Notes under the pieces: model-generated
What the model saw: only the letters and a program-made list of their open reading frames with translations
The model's database searches: none
Told to the model about the DNA's origin: nothing
Position numbers and translations under genes: made by a program
Shown here: in pieces, positions 63,169-64,000 of the stretch
How the letters are laid out: every line of letters begins with the position of its first letter
Numbering within the stretch: position 1 is the stretch's first letter
Origin: Streptosporangium canum
GTDB taxonomy: Bacteria > Actinomycetota > Actinomycetes > Streptosporangiales > Streptosporangiaceae
Length of the DNA: 64,000 nucleotides
Assembly: GCF_900113865.1 (NCBI RefSeq)
Contig: NZ_FOQY01000010.1
Coordinates: 23,555 to 87,554 of the forward strand
Direction: 5' to 3'

Positions 63169-64000
63169 GTGCGATCTCGACTGGCGGCGCTCGTCACCGC
63201 CTTTCTCCTCATCCCCCTCATCCTCCCTCTCGCCGCCGGCCCGGCGCAGGCCGTACGGCAGGCACCCCCGTCCGGCTGCGGTCTGCAGGCCCTGGGCACC
63301 CTGCCCCTCACCGGGGCCACGACCGCCGGCACCGCGCTCGACGCCGATCACCCCGACGGGCCGCGCGTCTACTCGGTGACCTCCAGCGCCTCCGGCCCCG
63401 CGCAGCTCGGCATCCGGGACGCCCGCGACGGCCGGCTCATCGCCGAGCGCCCGCTCCCCGGCGCCCTGGGATCCTGGGCCGTGACCGTGGCCCCCGACCA
63501 TTCGGTGTACGTCGGGACCTACCCCCTGAGCCCCGCCCAGGCCCGGTTCTACCGCTACCGGCCGGACACCGACCAGGTGACCGACCTCGGCGTCCCGATC
63601 GCGGGCGAGACCTTCGTCTGGACGGTGGCCGCGACCCCCGACGGCTCCGCCGTCTACGGCGGCACCTCCCCCTCGGGCAAGGTGTTCCGCTACGACACCG
63701 CCAGCGGCGCCGTCACCGACCTGGGCTCCCCGGTGCCCGGCGAGCAGTACATCCGCGACCTGGCGATCGCCGACGACGGCACGGTCTACGCGGGCGTCGG
63801 CGCGGCGAGCATGAAGGTGGTGGTGCTGGCCCCCGACGGCACGACACGGAAGATCATCGACCCGCCGATCGAGGGCAAGGGCTACGCCTACGACCTCGAC
63901 CTGGCCGGCCGCTACCTCCTGGTCCGCTACGTCACCACCACCTCGACCAATCCCATGGGCGTCTACGACACCGCGCGGGGCGTCTGGAAGGACGTCGTGG
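63169..64000 (+). CDS. Secreted beta-propeller-like protein (3' truncated)
   Basis: The first 277 codons are visible and the gene runs off the window. A signal peptide ends near AGPAQA (about residue 29). The rest has repeated blade-like segments: SVTSSASGPAQLGIRDARDG, SWAVTVAPDHSVYVGTYP, WTVAATPDGSAVYGGTSPSG and DLAIADDGTVYAGVGAAS, as in YVTN/quinoprotein beta-propellers. GGAGG lies six bases before the GTG start. Its role is unknown; exposure outside the membrane is expected. Confidence 0.8.
   Translation, partial: MRSRLAALVTAFLLIPLILPLAAGPAQAVRQAPPSGCGLQALGTLPLTGATTAGTALDADHPDGPRVYSVTSSASGPAQLGIRDARDGRLIAERPLPGALGSWAVTVAPDHSVYVGTYPLSPAQARFYRYRPDTDQVTDLGVPIAGETFVWTVAATPDGSAVYGGTSPSGKVFRYDTASGAVTDLGSPVPGEQYIRDLAIADDGTVYAGVGAASMKVVVLAPDGTTRKIIDPPIEGKGYAYDLDLAGRYLLVRYVTTTSTNPMGVYDTARGVWKDVV

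Overview
The window is high-GC DNA with GTG starts, ATGA/GTGA-type stop-start overlaps and families typical of Actinomycetota (an Scr1-type XRE regulator with DUF397 partner and RsbW-like ATPase, DUF6493, DUF6461, DUF402, GntR/HutC control). The mixture looks like a Streptosporangiales-type soil actinomycete; that placement is inference, because no rRNA or other phylogenetic marker is present.

Region 1 (1-19014) is the downstream part of a hybrid NRPS-PKS cluster in which almost every gene overlaps the next: the tail of an unknown gene, an A-PCP-C-PCP NRPS, a KS-AT-KR-DH-ACP PKS, an MbtH-like protein, a C-A-PCP NRPS, a C-A-PCP-thioesterase protein fused to a 12-helix MFS exporter, and a SyrP-like Fe(II)/2-oxoglutarate oxygenase. 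Adenylation codes read by eye suggest a hydrophobic starter, then malonate extension and reduction, then Asn/Asp and Ser. The oxygenase probably beta-hydroxylates the Asp/Asn while it is carrier-bound. The assembly line thus ends in a single protein that should both release and export the product. A strong hairpin closes the operon.

Region 2 (19123-28913) is a divergently controlled polyol or sugar catabolic operon: a GntR/HutC repressor, a ribose-type ABC importer (lipoprotein, double ATPase, two permeases), an LsrF-like aldolase, a GlpD/EryB-like polyol-phosphate dehydrogenase and an FGGY kinase. A consensus-like promoter followed directly by a perfect palindrome lies between the regulator and the importer. 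The enzymes suggest import, phosphorylation, oxidation to a ketose phosphate and aldol cleavage.

Region 3 (28951-43199) is accessory and partly decayed. It has a PPOX protein, a serine hydrolase, a CcbP-like protein with an uncharacterised partner, large uncharacterised proteins, a membrane-anchored Mrr-type nuclease, a PIN-domain pair, a GNAT enzyme, a MazG-like pyrophosphohydrolase and an HNH nuclease. Between them lie relics of macrodomain, SDR, LRR-like and MazG genes and a ~250 bp direct repeat, consistent with repeated insertion and deletion.

Region 4 (43578-54321) holds the Scr1/DUF397/ATPase regulatory set, a pRiA4b ORF-3-like protein, a NADAR (YbiA-like) pair, a HigBA-type toxin-antitoxin pair with a probably leaderless toxin message, and a large DUF6493-type protein.

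Region 5 (54463-64000) is mostly metabolic: a divergent SDR/TetR pair with an operator, an FtsX-ectodomain-like membrane protein, a DUF6461 gene flanked by ~90 bp direct repeats that include tRNA 3' ends (one intact CAU tRNA, one remnant), galactokinase, an FAD/NAD(P)-binding protein, a DUF402 protein, an enoyl-CoA hydratase, and the start of a secreted beta-propeller protein behind a perfect 11-bp inverted repeat.
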